The notes: generated by a model from the letters alone, not told the origin. A DNA stretch of 64,000 nucleotides from Pseudomonas furukawaii (GCF_002355475.1 NZ_AP014862.1:2790001-2854000); one strand, 5' to 3'. Positions 41,483 through 50,607 are shown, counted from the first letter of the stretch. A program made the numbers and translations.

Positions 41483-42946
41483 ATGCAGAACCAACTCTTC
41501 ATCGATGGCCGTTTCGTCCCGGCCCTGAAGGGCGGGACACTCGAGGTCCTGTCGCCCCATGACGGCTCGCTGATCACCCGCATCGCCGCTGCCGAGGCCG
41601 AGGACGTGGACCTGGCCGTCGCCGCCGCCAAGCGGGCCTTTCCAGCCTGGGCGGCGTTGTCCGGCGCCGAGCGTGGCCGCCTGCTGCTGAAGCTGGCGGA
41701 CAGCATCGAGGCCCATGCCGAGGAGCTGGCGCAGCTGGAGTCCCTGGATACCGGCCATCCGCTCCGCGACTCCCGCAGCCTCGACGTGCCGCGCACCGCA
41801 GCCTGCTTCCGCTACTTCGGCGGTATCGCCGACAAGATCGAAGGGTCGGTGATCCCGGTGGAAACCGGCTTCCTCAACTATGTGCAGCGCAAGCCCATCG
41901 GCGTGGTGGGGCAGATCGTGCCCTGGAACTTCCCGCTGATGTTCACCAGCTGGAAGATGGGACCGGCCCTGGCGGCGGGCAATACCGTGGTGATCAAGCC
42001 TTCGGAGATCACGCCGCTGTCCACCCTGCGCATCGCCGAGCTGATGAAGGACGTGGGGTTCCCGGACGGCGTGGTCAACGTGGTGCCGGGCTATGGTCAC
42101 ACCGCCGGCCAGCGCCTGGCGGAACACGAGGACGTGGGCAAGATCGCCTTCACCGGGTCCACCGCCACCGGCCGCCGCATCGTCGAGGCCTCCCAGGGCA
42201 ACCTCAAGCGCGTGCAGCTGGAACTGGGCGGGAAGGGCGCCAATATCGTCTTCGAGGACGCCGACCTGGACGCTGCGGTCAACGGCGCCGCCTGGGCCAT
42301 CTTCCACAACCAGGGCCAGGCCTGCATCGCCGGTGCGCGCCTGATGCTGCACGAGCGCATCGCCGATGAATTCCTCGAGCGCTTCGTCGGCCTGGCGCGT
42401 TCCATACGCCTGGGGGACCCCATGGACCCGGACACCGAGATGGGGCCGCTGACTTCCGCCCAGCACCGTGACCGCGTGCTGGCCTATGTCGACATCGCCC
42501 GGGCCCAGGGCGGTCGCGTCCTCACCGGTGGCAAGGCCCCCAGCGACCCGGCCCTGGCCGGCGGCTGCTACATCGAACCCACGGTGGTGGAGGCCCAGCC
42601 CCACCACAGGGTGGCCCAGGAAGAGGTCTTCGGACCCTTTGTCACCGTGCTGCGATTCTCCAGCGACGAGGAGGCCCTGGCCATCGCCAACGGCACGCAG
42701 TACGGGCTTGGCAGCGGCCTCTGGACCCGCGACCTGCAGCGCGCCCACCGCATGGCGGCTGGCATCCAGGCCGGCATGTGCTGGATCAACTGCTACAAGC
42801 GGGTGAGCCCGGGCAGCCCCTTCGGCGGTGTCGGCCAGTCGGGCTATGGTCGTGAAATGGGCTTCGAGGCCATCCACGACTACACCGAGGCCCGCTCCGT
42901 GTGGGTCAACGTGGACGCGAAGATTCCCCCCCACTTCAAGCGCTGA
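41483..42946 (+). CDS. pnpE: 4-Hydroxymuconic semialdehyde dehydrogenase
   Basis: 487 aa NAD(P)-dependent aldehyde dehydrogenase. VGQIVPWNFPLMFTSWKMGP, FTGSTATGRRI, the base Glu247 in LELGGKG and the nucleophile Cys281 in NQGQACIAG are present. In this operon it should oxidise 4-hydroxymuconic semialdehyde to maleylacetate. 81 bp separate it from pnpD; the chosen ATG begins MQNQLFIDGRFV, the family's usual N-terminus. Confidence 0.88.
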   Translation: MQNQLFIDGRFVPALKGGTLEVLSPHDGSLITRIAAAEAEDVDLAVAAAKRAFPAWAALSGAERGRLLLKLADSIEAHAEELAQLESLDTGHPLRDSRSLDVPRTAACFRYFGGIADKIEGSVIPVETGFLNYVQRKPIGVVGQIVPWNFPLMFTSWKMGPALAAGNTVVIKPSEITPLSTLRIAELMKDVGFPDGVVNVVPGYGHTAGQRLAEHEDVGKIAFTGSTATGRRIVEASQGNLKRVQLELGGKGANIVFEDADLDAAVNGAAWAIFHNQGQACIAGARLMLHERIADEFLERFVGLARSIRLGDPMDPDTEMGPLTSAQHRDRVLAYVDIARAQGGRVLTGGKAPSDPALAGGCYIEPTVVEAQPHHRVAQEEVFGPFVTVLRFSSDEEALAIANGTQYGLGSGLWTRDLQRAHRMAAGIQAGMCWINCYKRVSPGSPFGGVGQSGYGREMGFEAIHDYTEARSVWVNVDAKIPPHFKR

Positions 42947-42954
42947 GGTCGCCC

Positions 42955-44022
42955 ATGACTCCCTTCATCTATCAGGGCCTGGCATCCCGCGTGGTATTCG
43001 GGCCGGGCAAGCTGGAACACCTGGCCGAGGAAATGGACCGGCTGGGCGTCCGTCGGGCGCTGGTCCTCACCACGCCGGAGCAGGCCCACCTGGGCGAGCG
43101 GGTGGCGGCGATCCTCGGCGACCGCGCCGCCGGCCTCTATCCCCACGCGGTGATGCATGTGCCGGTGGAAGTGGCCCGGGCCGCCCGCGTCGAAGCCGAG
43201 CGCCGCGCCGCCGACTGCTGCCTGGCCATCGGCGGTGGTTCCACCATCGGCCTGGGCAAGGCCATCGCCCTGGAGTCGGGCCTGCCGATCCTGGCGGTGC
43301 CCACCACCTACGCCGGCTCGGAAATGACGCCCATCTACGGCATGACCGAGAACCGCCTGAAGAAGACCGGGCGTGACGCCCGGGTATTGCCGAGGACGGT
43401 GATCTACGACCCCGAGCTGACCCTGAGCCTGCCGGCCGGGATCTCCGCCTGCTCCGGCATGAACGCCATGGCCCACGCGGTCGAGGCCCTCTACGCCCAG
43501 GATGCGAACCCCATCGTCAGCCTGATGGCGGAAGAATCCATCCGCGCCCTGGCGGAGTCCCTGCCGGGTGTGGTGGCCGATCCGCAGGATCTGGAGGCCC
43601 GCAGCCGCGCCCTCTACGGCGCCTGGCTGGCGGGCATCTGCCTGGGTTCGGTGGGCATGGCCATCCACCATAAGCTCTGCCACACCCTGGGCGGCACCTT
43701 CAACCTGCCCCATGCCCAGGCGCATTCGGTGGTGCTGCCCCACGCGGTCCACTACAACCGCGAAGCCGCCGCAGGGCCGCTGGCCCGCGCCGCCCGAGCC
43801 CTGGGTGGGCGATCGGCGGAGGACGTGGGGGCGCTGTTGTTCGCCCTGAACCGGCGACTGGGTATTCCGGCGTCCCTGGCGGAGCTCGGCCTGCCCGAGG
43901 AAGGGCCGGCGGAAACCGCCGAGATCGCCTGTGCCAGCCCCTACTACAACCCGCGCCCCTTCGAGCGCCAACCCATCGAGGCCCTGCTGACCCGCGCCTG
44001 GCAGGGCCTGCCCCCCGGCTGA
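42955..44022 (+). CDS. pnpF: Maleylacetate reductase
   Basis: 355 aa iron-alcohol-dehydrogenase fold. N-terminal VVFGPGKLEHLAEEMDRLGV, nucleotide motif IGGGSTIGLGKAIALESG, YAGSEMTPIYG, and the maleylacetate-reductase block IHHKLCHTLGGTFNLPHAQA. It reduces maleylacetate to 3-oxoadipate with NADH, feeding beta-ketoadipate breakdown. It starts 8 bp after the pnpE stop with GAGG upstream. Confidence 0.9.
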   Translation: MTPFIYQGLASRVVFGPGKLEHLAEEMDRLGVRRALVLTTPEQAHLGERVAAILGDRAAGLYPHAVMHVPVEVARAARVEAERRAADCCLAIGGGSTIGLGKAIALESGLPILAVPTTYAGSEMTPIYGMTENRLKKTGRDARVLPRTVIYDPELTLSLPAGISACSGMNAMAHAVEALYAQDANPIVSLMAEESIRALAESLPGVVADPQDLEARSRALYGAWLAGICLGSVGMAIHHKLCHTLGGTFNLPHAQAHSVVLPHAVHYNREAAAGPLARAARALGGRSAEDVGALLFALNRRLGIPASLAELGLPEEGPAETAEIACASPYYNPRPFERQPIEALLTRAWQGLPPG

Positions 44023-44087
44023 CGACTCGCAGGAGGCGCATGGCGCCCCTGCGGACACCGCTCCATGACCCTCAACGGGAACAGAAG

Positions 44088-44957
44088 ATGCACAGGATCC
44101 CGCCCAACGAAGCGAAGATTTCCGCCCAGGCCGTCGCGGCCTTCGGCAACACCCCCAACCCCCGCCTGCGGCAGGTGCTGCAGAGCCTGGTGAGTCACCT
44201 GCACGCGTTTGCCAGCGAGGTCGAACTGACCGAGGACGAGTGGCTGGAGGGTGTCCGTTTCCTCACCGACACCGGGAAGCTCTGCGATGGCGTGGTGCGC
44301 CAGGAGTTCATCCTGCTGTCGGATGTGCTCGGCCTGTCCATGCTGGTGGATGCCATCAACCACCGCGCCGGCGAAACCGCCACCGAGTCCACGGTGTTCG
44401 GCCCCTTCTACATCGCAGGGATGCCGGAGCGCCAGGCGGGGGAGAGCATGGCCTTCACCCCGGGCCAGCCCGCCCTGGTGCAGGGGCGGGTGCTGGACCC
44501 GGCGGGCGAGCCGGTGGCCGGTGCCGTGCTGGATGTCTGGCAGACCGCCGACAACGGCATGTATTCCGGCCAGGACCCGGAACAGCCCCTGGCGAACCTG
44601 CGGGGGCGCTACCGCACCGATGGGGAGGGACGCTTCGCCATCCGCACCATCATCCCGGTGAGCTACCCGATTCCCACCGATGGGCCGGTGGGACGCCTGC
44701 TGCAGGCCAGCGACCGCCATCCGTGGCGACCGGCCCACCTGCATTTCATGGTCACGGCCGAGGGGCATCGCACCCTGGTCACCCACCTGTTCAACCATGA
44801 CGATCCCTACCTGGAGTCGGATGTGGTGTTCGGCGTGAAGGATTCCCTCAAGGTGGTCTACCAGCCGTGCCGGGCGAATCATCCCCTGGCGACGCGCTAC
44901 GGGTTCGAAGGGGACTTCCACCTGGCCACCTATGATTTCGTGCTGGAGCATCCATGA
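44088..44957 (+). CDS. Intradiol dioxygenase, hydroxyquinol 1,2-dioxygenase type
   Basis: 289 aa. N-terminal helical dimerisation domain (TPNPRLRQVLQSLVSHLHAF and LTDTGKLCDGVVRQEFILLS) and a C-terminal beta-sandwich. Fe(III) ligands: Tyr in NGMYSGQD, Tyr in GRYRTDGEG, and both histidines in HPWRPAHLHF. It would split hydroxyquinol (1,2,4-benzenetriol) to maleylacetate, giving a second entry to the same pathway. Start at 44088 fits the family N-terminus; 44040 would add 16 residues. Confidence 0.88.
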   Translation: MHRIPPNEAKISAQAVAAFGNTPNPRLRQVLQSLVSHLHAFASEVELTEDEWLEGVRFLTDTGKLCDGVVRQEFILLSDVLGLSMLVDAINHRAGETATESTVFGPFYIAGMPERQAGESMAFTPGQPALVQGRVLDPAGEPVAGAVLDVWQTADNGMYSGQDPEQPLANLRGRYRTDGEGRFAIRTIIPVSYPIPTDGPVGRLLQASDRHPWRPAHLHFMVTAEGHRTLVTHLFNHDDPYLESDVVFGVKDSLKVVYQPCRANHPLATRYGFEGDFHLATYDFVLEHP

Positions 44958-45265
44958 GCCGGTACTTCGCGGTGTTCGCCACCGATAAGCCCGACCGGCT
45001 GGCCTTGCGCGATCGCATCCGTCCAGCCCATCGCGAGCACCTGCGCAATCCCTATCCCCATCGGGTGGTGGTGCGCCTCGGCGGCCCCACCCTGGACGGC
45101 TGCGATGGCCGCATGAATGGCACCCTGCTGGTGGTCGAGGCCATGAGCCTGGCGGATGTGCAGGCGTTCCTCGGGGACGATCCCTATGTACGGGAGGGCT
45201 TGTTCGAGCGAATCGAGATCCGTCCCTGGAACTGGGGCCTGGGCAATCCGGAGTTGCGGGGATGA
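44954..45265 (+). CDS. YciI-like small protein
   Basis: 103 aa. Single ferredoxin-like alpha/beta domain with YFAVFATDKPDRLALRDRIR, AHREHLRNPYPHRVVVRLGG and GTLLVVEAMSLADVQAFLG, DDPYVREGLFERIEIRPWNW, i.e. the YciI/YCII pattern. YciI relatives bind or isomerise small ligands, and one group is related to muconolactone isomerase. ATGA overlap with the dioxygenase and with the Rieske gene shows one co-translated set. Its role in the pathway is unknown. Confidence 0.78.
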   Translation: MSRYFAVFATDKPDRLALRDRIRPAHREHLRNPYPHRVVVRLGGPTLDGCDGRMNGTLLVVEAMSLADVQAFLGDDPYVREGLFERIEIRPWNWGLGNPELRG

Positions 45266-45588
45266 GCCGGCTCTGCGACCTGCATGCCATCGCCGACGGG
45301 GGCGCCCTGGCGCTCCAGGCCGAGGTCGGGGGGCGGCCTGAACCCCTGGTGCTGGTGCGCCGGGGGGATCAGGTCTGGGCCTATCGCAACCGTTGCCCGC
45401 ATTTCTCGGTGGGCCTGGACTATCGCCCGGGCGAGTTCAGCACCTACCGGGGCCAGGTACTGATGTGCGCCCACCACAGCGCACTGTTCCGCTTCGAGGA
45501 TGGCCAGTGCATCGAGGGCCCCTGCGAGGGGAGCCGGCTGGAGGCCGTGCCGGTGCGCGTGCTGGAGGGGCGGGTCATGCTGCTGTGA
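45262..45588 (+). CDS. Rieske [2Fe-2S] ferredoxin-like protein
   Basis: 108 aa single Rieske domain. Ligands are CPH (in NRCPHFSVGLDY) and CAHH (in LMCAHHSALF), the C-X-H ... C-X2-H pattern. No oxygenase alpha subunit or reductase is encoded nearby. In this operon it may serve as an electron donor that re-reduces the oxygen-labile Fe(II) of the hydroquinone dioxygenase, in the way XylT-type ferredoxins repair catechol 2,3-dioxygenase. 4-bp overlap with the YciI-like gene. Confidence 0.85.
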   Translation: MSRLCDLHAIADGGALALQAEVGGRPEPLVLVRRGDQVWAYRNRCPHFSVGLDYRPGEFSTYRGQVLMCAHHSALFRFEDGQCIEGPCEGSRLEAVPVRVLEGRVMLL

Positions 45589-45702
45589 CGCGCCGGGACC
45601 GCAGGTGTCATGTGCTCCCGGCACCCCTGCCTTCACGGATGCCAATGCCCGTTCCCGCCTAACCTGCGATAAGGGCGCATCAGTGTGCAGAGGCGGGAAC
45701 CG

Positions 45703-46587
45703 ATGAACCTGTTCGAAGATATGCGGGTGTTCGTAGTGGTGGTGGAGGCCGGGGGCTTCTCCGCCGCGGCGCAGCGGCTCAACATCGCCAAGTCGGTGGT
45801 CAGCCGGCGCATGGGGGGCCTGGAGCGGCACCTGGAGTGCCGGCTGTTCAACCGCACCACCCGACGCCTCAGCCTGACCGAATCCGGGCTGGACTACTTC
45901 GAGCGTGCCCAGCGCATTCTTGGCGACCTGGCGGAGGCCGAGGAGGCCACCCGCAGCCTGCAGACCGAGCTGCGGGGCCGGTTGCGGCTGGCGGCGCCCA
46001 TGTCCTTCGGCCTCAAGTACCTGACCCCGGCCCTCAATGCGTTCATGCAGGCGCACCCGGGGCTCGAGGTGGAGCTGGACCTCAATGACCGCTACGTGGA
46101 CCTGGTGAACGAAGGCTATGACCTCACCCTGCGCATCGGTCGCCTGCCTGACTCCACCCTGGTGGCGCGGGAGCTGGGTCCCTGTCCCCACGCGGTCTGT
46201 GCCAGTCCGGGGTATCTCGCGGACCACGGCACGCCCCGGGTGCCTGAGGACCTGCGGGAGCATCAGGTCCTGGGGTACAAGAACCGCGCCAGCGGCAGCC
46301 AGTGGCAATTCAAGGTGGAGGGCGAGTGGCGCTCCGTGGTGGTGCGCCCACGGCTCATCGTCAACAACGGCGAGGCGCTGGTCCAGGCGGCGGTGGACGG
46401 CTTGGGGCTGGTGTCGCTGCCGCGTTTCCTGCTGGAGGAAAACCTGGCCGCGGGGCGGCTGATCGAGGTGTTGCCGGACTATCCGCTGCCCGCCTCGCAG
46501 ATCTATGCGGTCTGTCCGCCGGGGCGGCGATTGCCTGCGAAGGTGCGGGCCTTCATCGACTTCCTGGTGGTGCGATTTTCGAGCTGA
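45703..46587 (+). CDS. LysR-family regulator, probable hydroquinone-operon regulator
   Basis: 294 aa. N-terminal HTH DMRVFVVVVEAGGFSAAAQR through RLFNRTTRRLSLTESG; effector domain contains TLRIGRLPDSTLVARELGPC. It is of the CrgA/AaeR-like group. It follows the catabolic genes by 114 bp in the same direction and is the likely regulator, although HapR/PnpR-type control by LysR proteins is usual and target sites must be upstream of pnpC (39420-39848). Confidence 0.85.
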   Translation: MNLFEDMRVFVVVVEAGGFSAAAQRLNIAKSVVSRRMGGLERHLECRLFNRTTRRLSLTESGLDYFERAQRILGDLAEAEEATRSLQTELRGRLRLAAPMSFGLKYLTPALNAFMQAHPGLEVELDLNDRYVDLVNEGYDLTLRIGRLPDSTLVARELGPCPHAVCASPGYLADHGTPRVPEDLREHQVLGYKNRASGSQWQFKVEGEWRSVVVRPRLIVNNGEALVQAAVDGLGLVSLPRFLLEENLAAGRLIEVLPDYPLPASQIYAVCPPGRRLPAKVRAFIDFLVVRFSS

Positions 46588-46661
46588 GGGCCCGCCGGGA
46601 GGCGTCGGCGGCTTCATCGGCCTGCTAGGATAAGGGCACTTTTCAGCAGATGGATCGTGCC

Positions 46662-47321
46662 ATGTCCACCGAGATTCACGCCCAGTTCGCCGATGCGCCC
46701 CTGAACGCCATCGAGGCCCGCCTGCTCGGCAGCCTGATCGAGAAGCAGGCCACCACGCCGGAGTCCTATCCCCTCACCCTCAACGCCCTGGTGCTGGCCT
46801 GCAACCAGAAGACCAGCCGCGAGCCGGTGATGAACGTCACGCCGGGCCAGGCCGGCCAGGCCCTGCGCAGCCTGGAGGCGCGCGGGCTGGTGAAGCTGGT
46901 GATGGGCAGCCGGGCGGATCGTTGGGAGCAGCGGACCGACAAGGCGCTGGAGATCGTCCAGCCGCAGTTGATCCTGATCGGCCTGCTGTTGCTGCGCGGG
47001 CCGCAGACCCTGGGCGAGTTGTTGACCCGGAGCAACCGCATGACCGACTTCGACGACACCGAAGACGTTCGTCACCAGCTGGAGCGCCTCATTGGGCGAG
47101 GGTTGGCGGTGTTGATGCCGCGCCAGGGCGGCCAGCGGGAAGACCGCTACATGCACCTGATGGGTGATCCGGGCGACCTGGAGGCGCTGCTGGAAGCCCG
47201 CGCCAGCCAGCCCGAGCGGGGCGAGTCCCGCGCGGCGGCCGACGCTCGCATCGAGGAGCTGGAAGCCCGCGTCGCCGACCTGGAGGCGCGCCTGGCGCGT
47301 CTCGAGGATCGCGACGCCTGA
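46662..47321 (+). CDS. YceH/DUF480 family protein
   Basis: 219 aa. Two winged-helix-like domains with [40 protein letters not shown] and [20 protein letters not shown], diagnostic of UPF0502 (YceH). The C-terminal 35 residues form a coiled coil ([20 protein letters not shown]). Cytoplasmic, function not established. ATG 46662 (MSTEIHA) is chosen; ATG 46650 is possible. Confidence 0.9.
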   Translation: MSTEIHAQFADAPLNAIEARLLGSLIEKQATTPESYPLTLNALVLACNQKTSREPVMNVTPGQAGQALRSLEARGLVKLVMGSRADRWEQRTDKALEIVQPQLILIGLLLLRGPQTLGELLTRSNRMTDFDDTEDVRHQLERLIGRGLAVLMPRQGGQREDRYMHLMGDPGDLEALLEARASQPERGESRAAADARIEELEARVADLEARLARLEDRDA

Positions 47322-47428
47322 CTTCGTGCGGGGCGCCCCGGCTGTCCGTCGATGTCGCCCCGCTGATTTCCCCGTCACGGTGGACCTGAGATGCTGTCGA
47401 CACCGTGCAACACCGCCTTGAGGTACTC

Positions 47429-48559
47429 ATGAAAATCAGATCTGACTTCGACAGCGGCAATATCGAAGTGCTGGACGCCAGCAATCCCGAGCAGGTGTTG
47501 CTGGCCATCCGGCCGGACCTGAAAAGCCACCACTTCCAGTGGTTCCACTTCAAGGTCGAGGACATGGTGCCCGGCCAGCGTCACGGCTTCAGCCTGACCA
47601 ACGCCGGCCAGTCCGCCTACAGCCACGCCTGGGCCGGCTACAACGCGGCGGCGTCCTACGACCAGGTGAACTGGTTCCGCGTCCCCAGCCAGTTCGACGA
47701 CAAGGGCCTGCATTTCGCCCTGGAGCCCACCCACGAGCAGATCTGGTTCGCCTATTTCGAGCCCTACAGCCGCGCCCGCCACGACTGGCTCATCAGCGAA
47801 GCCCTGGACAACGCCGGGGCCGAAGTGCTGGCCGTGGGCAAAAGCGTCGAGGGCCGGGACATCCCGCTGTTGAGGGTCAGCCGTAATCCCGCCGCCCAGC
47901 GCAAGGTCTGGATCATCGCCCAGCAACATCCCGGCGAGCACATGGCCGAGTGGTACATGGAGGGGGTGATCGAGCGACTGTCGAAGTCCGGCGATGCCGA
48001 AATGGCCGCGCTGCTGGACAAGGCCGACCTCTACCTGGTGCCGAACATGAACCCGGACGGCGCCTTTCGCGGCCACCTGCGCACCAATGCCGCCGGCAAG
48101 GACCTGAACCGCGCGTGGCAGTCGGCCAACGACAGCGAAACGCCCGAGGTGTTCTTCGTCCAGCAACAGATGCGCAAGGTGGGGGTGGACCTGTTCCTCG
48201 ACATCCATGGCGATGAGGAGATTCCCCACGTGTTCACCGCCGGCTGCGAGGGCAATCCGGGCTATACGCCGCGCCTGGCGTCCCTGGAAAACGAGTTTCG
48301 CCAGCGCCTGGTGGACATGGGTGCGGAGTTCCAGACGACCTTCGGCTATCCCCGCGACGAGCCGGGCCAGGCCAATACCACCCTGGCCTGCAACGCGGTG
48401 GGCATGGCGTTCGACTGCCTGTCTTTCACGATCGAGATGCCCTTCAAGGACCACGACGACAACCCGCACCCGCGCACGGCCTGGAACGGCGAGCGTTCCA
48501 AGCGCCTGGGCAAGGATGTGCTGTCGGTGATCGCGGCGATGGTCGAGCGGCTGCGCTGA
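47429..48559 (+). CDS. M14-family zinc carboxypeptidase, cytosolic carboxypeptidase type
   Basis: 376 aa. N-terminal CCP-like beta domain (residues 1-125, including SHHFQWFHFKVEDMVPGQ and WFAYFEPYSRARH) and a C-terminal M14 peptidase domain. Zinc ligands are HPGEHMAEW (H-X2-E) and DIHGDEE (H); NRAW supplies substrate contacts, and FTIEMPF carries the general-base glutamate. Eukaryotic relatives remove glutamate chains from tubulin; bacterial substrates are unknown. No signal peptide. Confidence 0.87.
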   Translation: MKIRSDFDSGNIEVLDASNPEQVLLAIRPDLKSHHFQWFHFKVEDMVPGQRHGFSLTNAGQSAYSHAWAGYNAAASYDQVNWFRVPSQFDDKGLHFALEPTHEQIWFAYFEPYSRARHDWLISEALDNAGAEVLAVGKSVEGRDIPLLRVSRNPAAQRKVWIIAQQHPGEHMAEWYMEGVIERLSKSGDAEMAALLDKADLYLVPNMNPDGAFRGHLRTNAAGKDLNRAWQSANDSETPEVFFVQQQMRKVGVDLFLDIHGDEEIPHVFTAGCEGNPGYTPRLASLENEFRQRLVDMGAEFQTTFGYPRDEPGQANTTLACNAVGMAFDCLSFTIEMPFKDHDDNPHPRTAWNGERSKRLGKDVLSVIAAMVERLR

Positions 48560-48565
48560 CCGGGG

Positions 48566-48594
48566 CGGTGCGTTGCCCTTCGGGCGACGCACCG
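48566..48594. terminator. Hairpin between convergent carboxypeptidase and cysE genes
   Basis: A 13-bp stem with one G-T pair (48566-48578 with 48582-48594, loop TTC) lies between stops at 48559 and 48607. There are no T-runs, so it is probably a shared mRNA-end structure and possibly a weak bidirectional terminator. Confidence 0.5.
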
Positions 48595-48606
48595 CAGGGC
48601 GTCACG

Positions 48607-49548
48607 TCAGATCCCGCATTCGTTCTGCAGGTTGGCCTGGGTGACGTTGCTTTGCGGCGGCACGCTGCGGGTCAGCCAGACGTTGCCACCGATGGTCGAG
48701 CCCTTGCCGATGGTGATGCGGCCGAGGATGGTGGCGCCGGCGTAGATCACCACGTCGTCTTCGACGATGGGGTGGCGCGGCTGCCCCTTCTGCAGGTTGC
48801 CCTCCTCGTCGGCGGGGAAGCGCTTGGCGCCCAGGGTCACCGCCTGGTAGATGCGCACACGCTCACCGATGATGGCGGTCTCGCCGATGACCACGCCGGT
48901 GCCGTGGTCGATGAAGAAGCTCTTGCCGATCTGCGCGCCGGGGTGGATGTCGATGCCGGTGGCGGAGTGGGCGATCTCGGCGATCATCCGCGCCAGCAGC
49001 GGCAGGCCGGCCTGGTAGAAGTAGTGGGCCAGGCGGTGGTGGATCACCGCGTGGACGCCGGGGTAGCAGATCAGCACCTCATCGACGCTGCGCGCCGCCG
49101 GGTCGCCCTGGAAGGCGGCCAGAACGTCGGTATCCAGCAGCACCCGCAACCTGGGGAGGGTGGCGGCGAAACCCTTGACGATCTCGATGGCCTGGCAGGC
49201 GATGTCATCGCCGCTGGCGCCATTGTGCCGGGCGGCGTATGACAGCTCCCGGCGCACTTCGCCGGCCAGGGCGTTGAGCGCCACGTCCAGGGTGTGGCCG
49301 ACGTAGAAGTCCTCGCTTTCCTCCCGAAGGTCCGCCGGGCCCAGGCGCATGGGGAAGAGGGCGCCGGAAAGGGCCTCGATGATGTGCCCGACGGTGATGC
49401 GCGAAGGCAGCTCGCGGCCGCCTCTGTCCTGCAGCCGGCCATGCTGGCTGCGCCATTGGGCGCGGGCGTCACGCAGTTCGCTGACGATCTGGTCCAGCTG
49501 CCAGTTGACCGGCCGGCAGCCGGTGGCGACGTAGGGGAGTCGATTCAT
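48607..49548 (-). CDS. cysE: Serine O-acetyltransferase, EpsC type
   Basis: 313 aa. An N-terminal helical domain of about 150 residues is followed by a left-handed beta-helix of hexapeptide repeats (ATGIDIHPGAQIGKSFFIDH, GTGVVIGETAIIGERVRIYQ, DDVVIYAGATILGRITIGKG). Catalytic histidine/aspartate are in IDHGTG and the serine-binding region in SATGIDIHPGA. It acetylates serine with acetyl-CoA, the first step of cysteine synthesis. The long N-terminus is typical of the EpsC/SrpH class. Confidence 0.9.
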   Translation of the reverse strand: MNRLPYVATGCRPVNWQLDQIVSELRDARAQWRSQHGRLQDRGGRELPSRITVGHIIEALSGALFPMRLGPADLREESEDFYVGHTLDVALNALAGEVRRELSYAARHNGASGDDIACQAIEIVKGFAATLPRLRVLLDTDVLAAFQGDPAARSVDEVLICYPGVHAVIHHRLAHYFYQAGLPLLARMIAEIAHSATGIDIHPGAQIGKSFFIDHGTGVVIGETAIIGERVRIYQAVTLGAKRFPADEEGNLQKGQPRHPIVEDDVVIYAGATILGRITIGKGSTIGGNVWLTRSVPPQSNVTQANLQNECGI

Positions 49549-49620
49549 GGGGGTACCTGTAATACGCGGTCCGAATCGCTATAGCCTGCGGAAAATCAGC
49601 GGATTTTCGCAAGCGGATTT

Positions 49621-50514
49621 TCAATCCGCCGGCACCAAGGGCTGGCCCTGCTGGCGTGGCGACGCGGTGGCCGTGCAGCCCACGGACGCGAGGATGATGC
49701 AGAGGATCGCCAGCCATTGAAGCAGGGACAGTTGCTCGCCGAGGAACAGCAGGCCCGAGAGGGCGCCGAAGGCCGGTTCGATGCTCATCAGCGTGCCGAA
49801 TGTCTGCGCGGGCAGGCGCGTCAGGGCGATCATTTCCAGGCTGTAGGGGATCGCCGTGGACAGCAGGGCCACGCCGAGGGCGACCGGCAACAGTTCCGGC
49901 CGGAGCAGGTCGGTGCCGGCATGGACGATACCCACCGGCGCGATGACCAGCGCCGCCACCAGCACCCCGAGGGCGGCCCCCTGCATGCCGTGGTCGCTGC
50001 CGGTGCGTTGGCCATAGAGGATGTAGAGCGCCCAGCAGACTCCGGCCCCCAGCGCGTAGCCGATGCCGACGAGGTCGAGGTGGGCGTCGGTCTTGCCCAG
50101 GGGCAGGAGCAGCCAGAGTCCCAGCACCGCGAGCGCGATCCAGACGAAGTCGATGGGTTTGCGCGAATTGAACAGCGCCACCGCCAGGGGGCCGGTGAAC
50201 TCCAGGGCCACGGCGATGCCCAGGGGGATGCTGCGCAGGGACATGTAGAACAGCAGGTTCATGCCGCCCAGCGCCACGCCGTAGAGGATCAGCGGGACTA
50301 TGGATGACCGGGTGAGGCGGGCCCGCCAGGGCCTCAGGATCAGCGCCAGGATGATGGCCGCGAACACCAGGCGCAGTGTGGTGGTGCCCTGTGCGCCGAT
50401 TTCCGGGAACAGGCTCTTGGCCAGGGACGCACCGCTCTGGATCGAGGCCATGGCCACCATCAAGACGGAAACAGGCAGCAGGGTGGAGGCAAGGCGTTGC
50501 GAAAGGGCAGGCAT
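49621..50514 (-). CDS. EamA-family exporter, RhtA-like
   Basis: 297 aa with ten TM helices in two EamA halves. Hallmarks: MVAMASIQSGASLAKSLFPE in TM1, SLRSIPLGIAVALEFTGPLA in TM4 and ALLSTAIPYSLEMIALTRLP in the second half, as in the threonine/homoserine exporter RhtA. It should remove amino acids or related metabolites by proton antiport. Divergent from an XRE-cupin regulator 77 bp away; palindromes between them are probable operators. Confidence 0.85.
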   Translation of the reverse strand: MPALSQRLASTLLPVSVLMVAMASIQSGASLAKSLFPEIGAQGTTTLRLVFAAIILALILRPWRARLTRSSIVPLILYGVALGGMNLLFYMSLRSIPLGIAVALEFTGPLAVALFNSRKPIDFVWIALAVLGLWLLLPLGKTDAHLDLVGIGYALGAGVCWALYILYGQRTGSDHGMQGAALGVLVAALVIAPVGIVHAGTDLLRPELLPVALGVALLSTAIPYSLEMIALTRLPAQTFGTLMSIEPAFGALSGLLFLGEQLSLLQWLAILCIILASVGCTATASPRQQGQPLVPAD

Positions 50515-50559
50515 CGGGGCGGTTCCGGCAGGTCGGGCGGGGCTGGAATGTTGGTCTGG

Positions 50560-50607
50560 TTATGTGCAACATAATGCTCAAATGGCCGGAAATGAGCAAT
50601 ATGTTGC
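50560..50607. promoter_or_regulatory. Inverted repeats in the RhtA-like / XRE-cupin divergent region
   Basis: TTATGT-GCA-ACATAA (50560-50574) is a perfect 6-bp palindrome. GCAACATA (50566-50573) recurs in inverted form as TATGTTGC (50600-50607) at the beginning of the regulator gene. The pair flanks the likely promoter of the regulator and so may be its autoregulatory operator. Confidence 0.5.
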
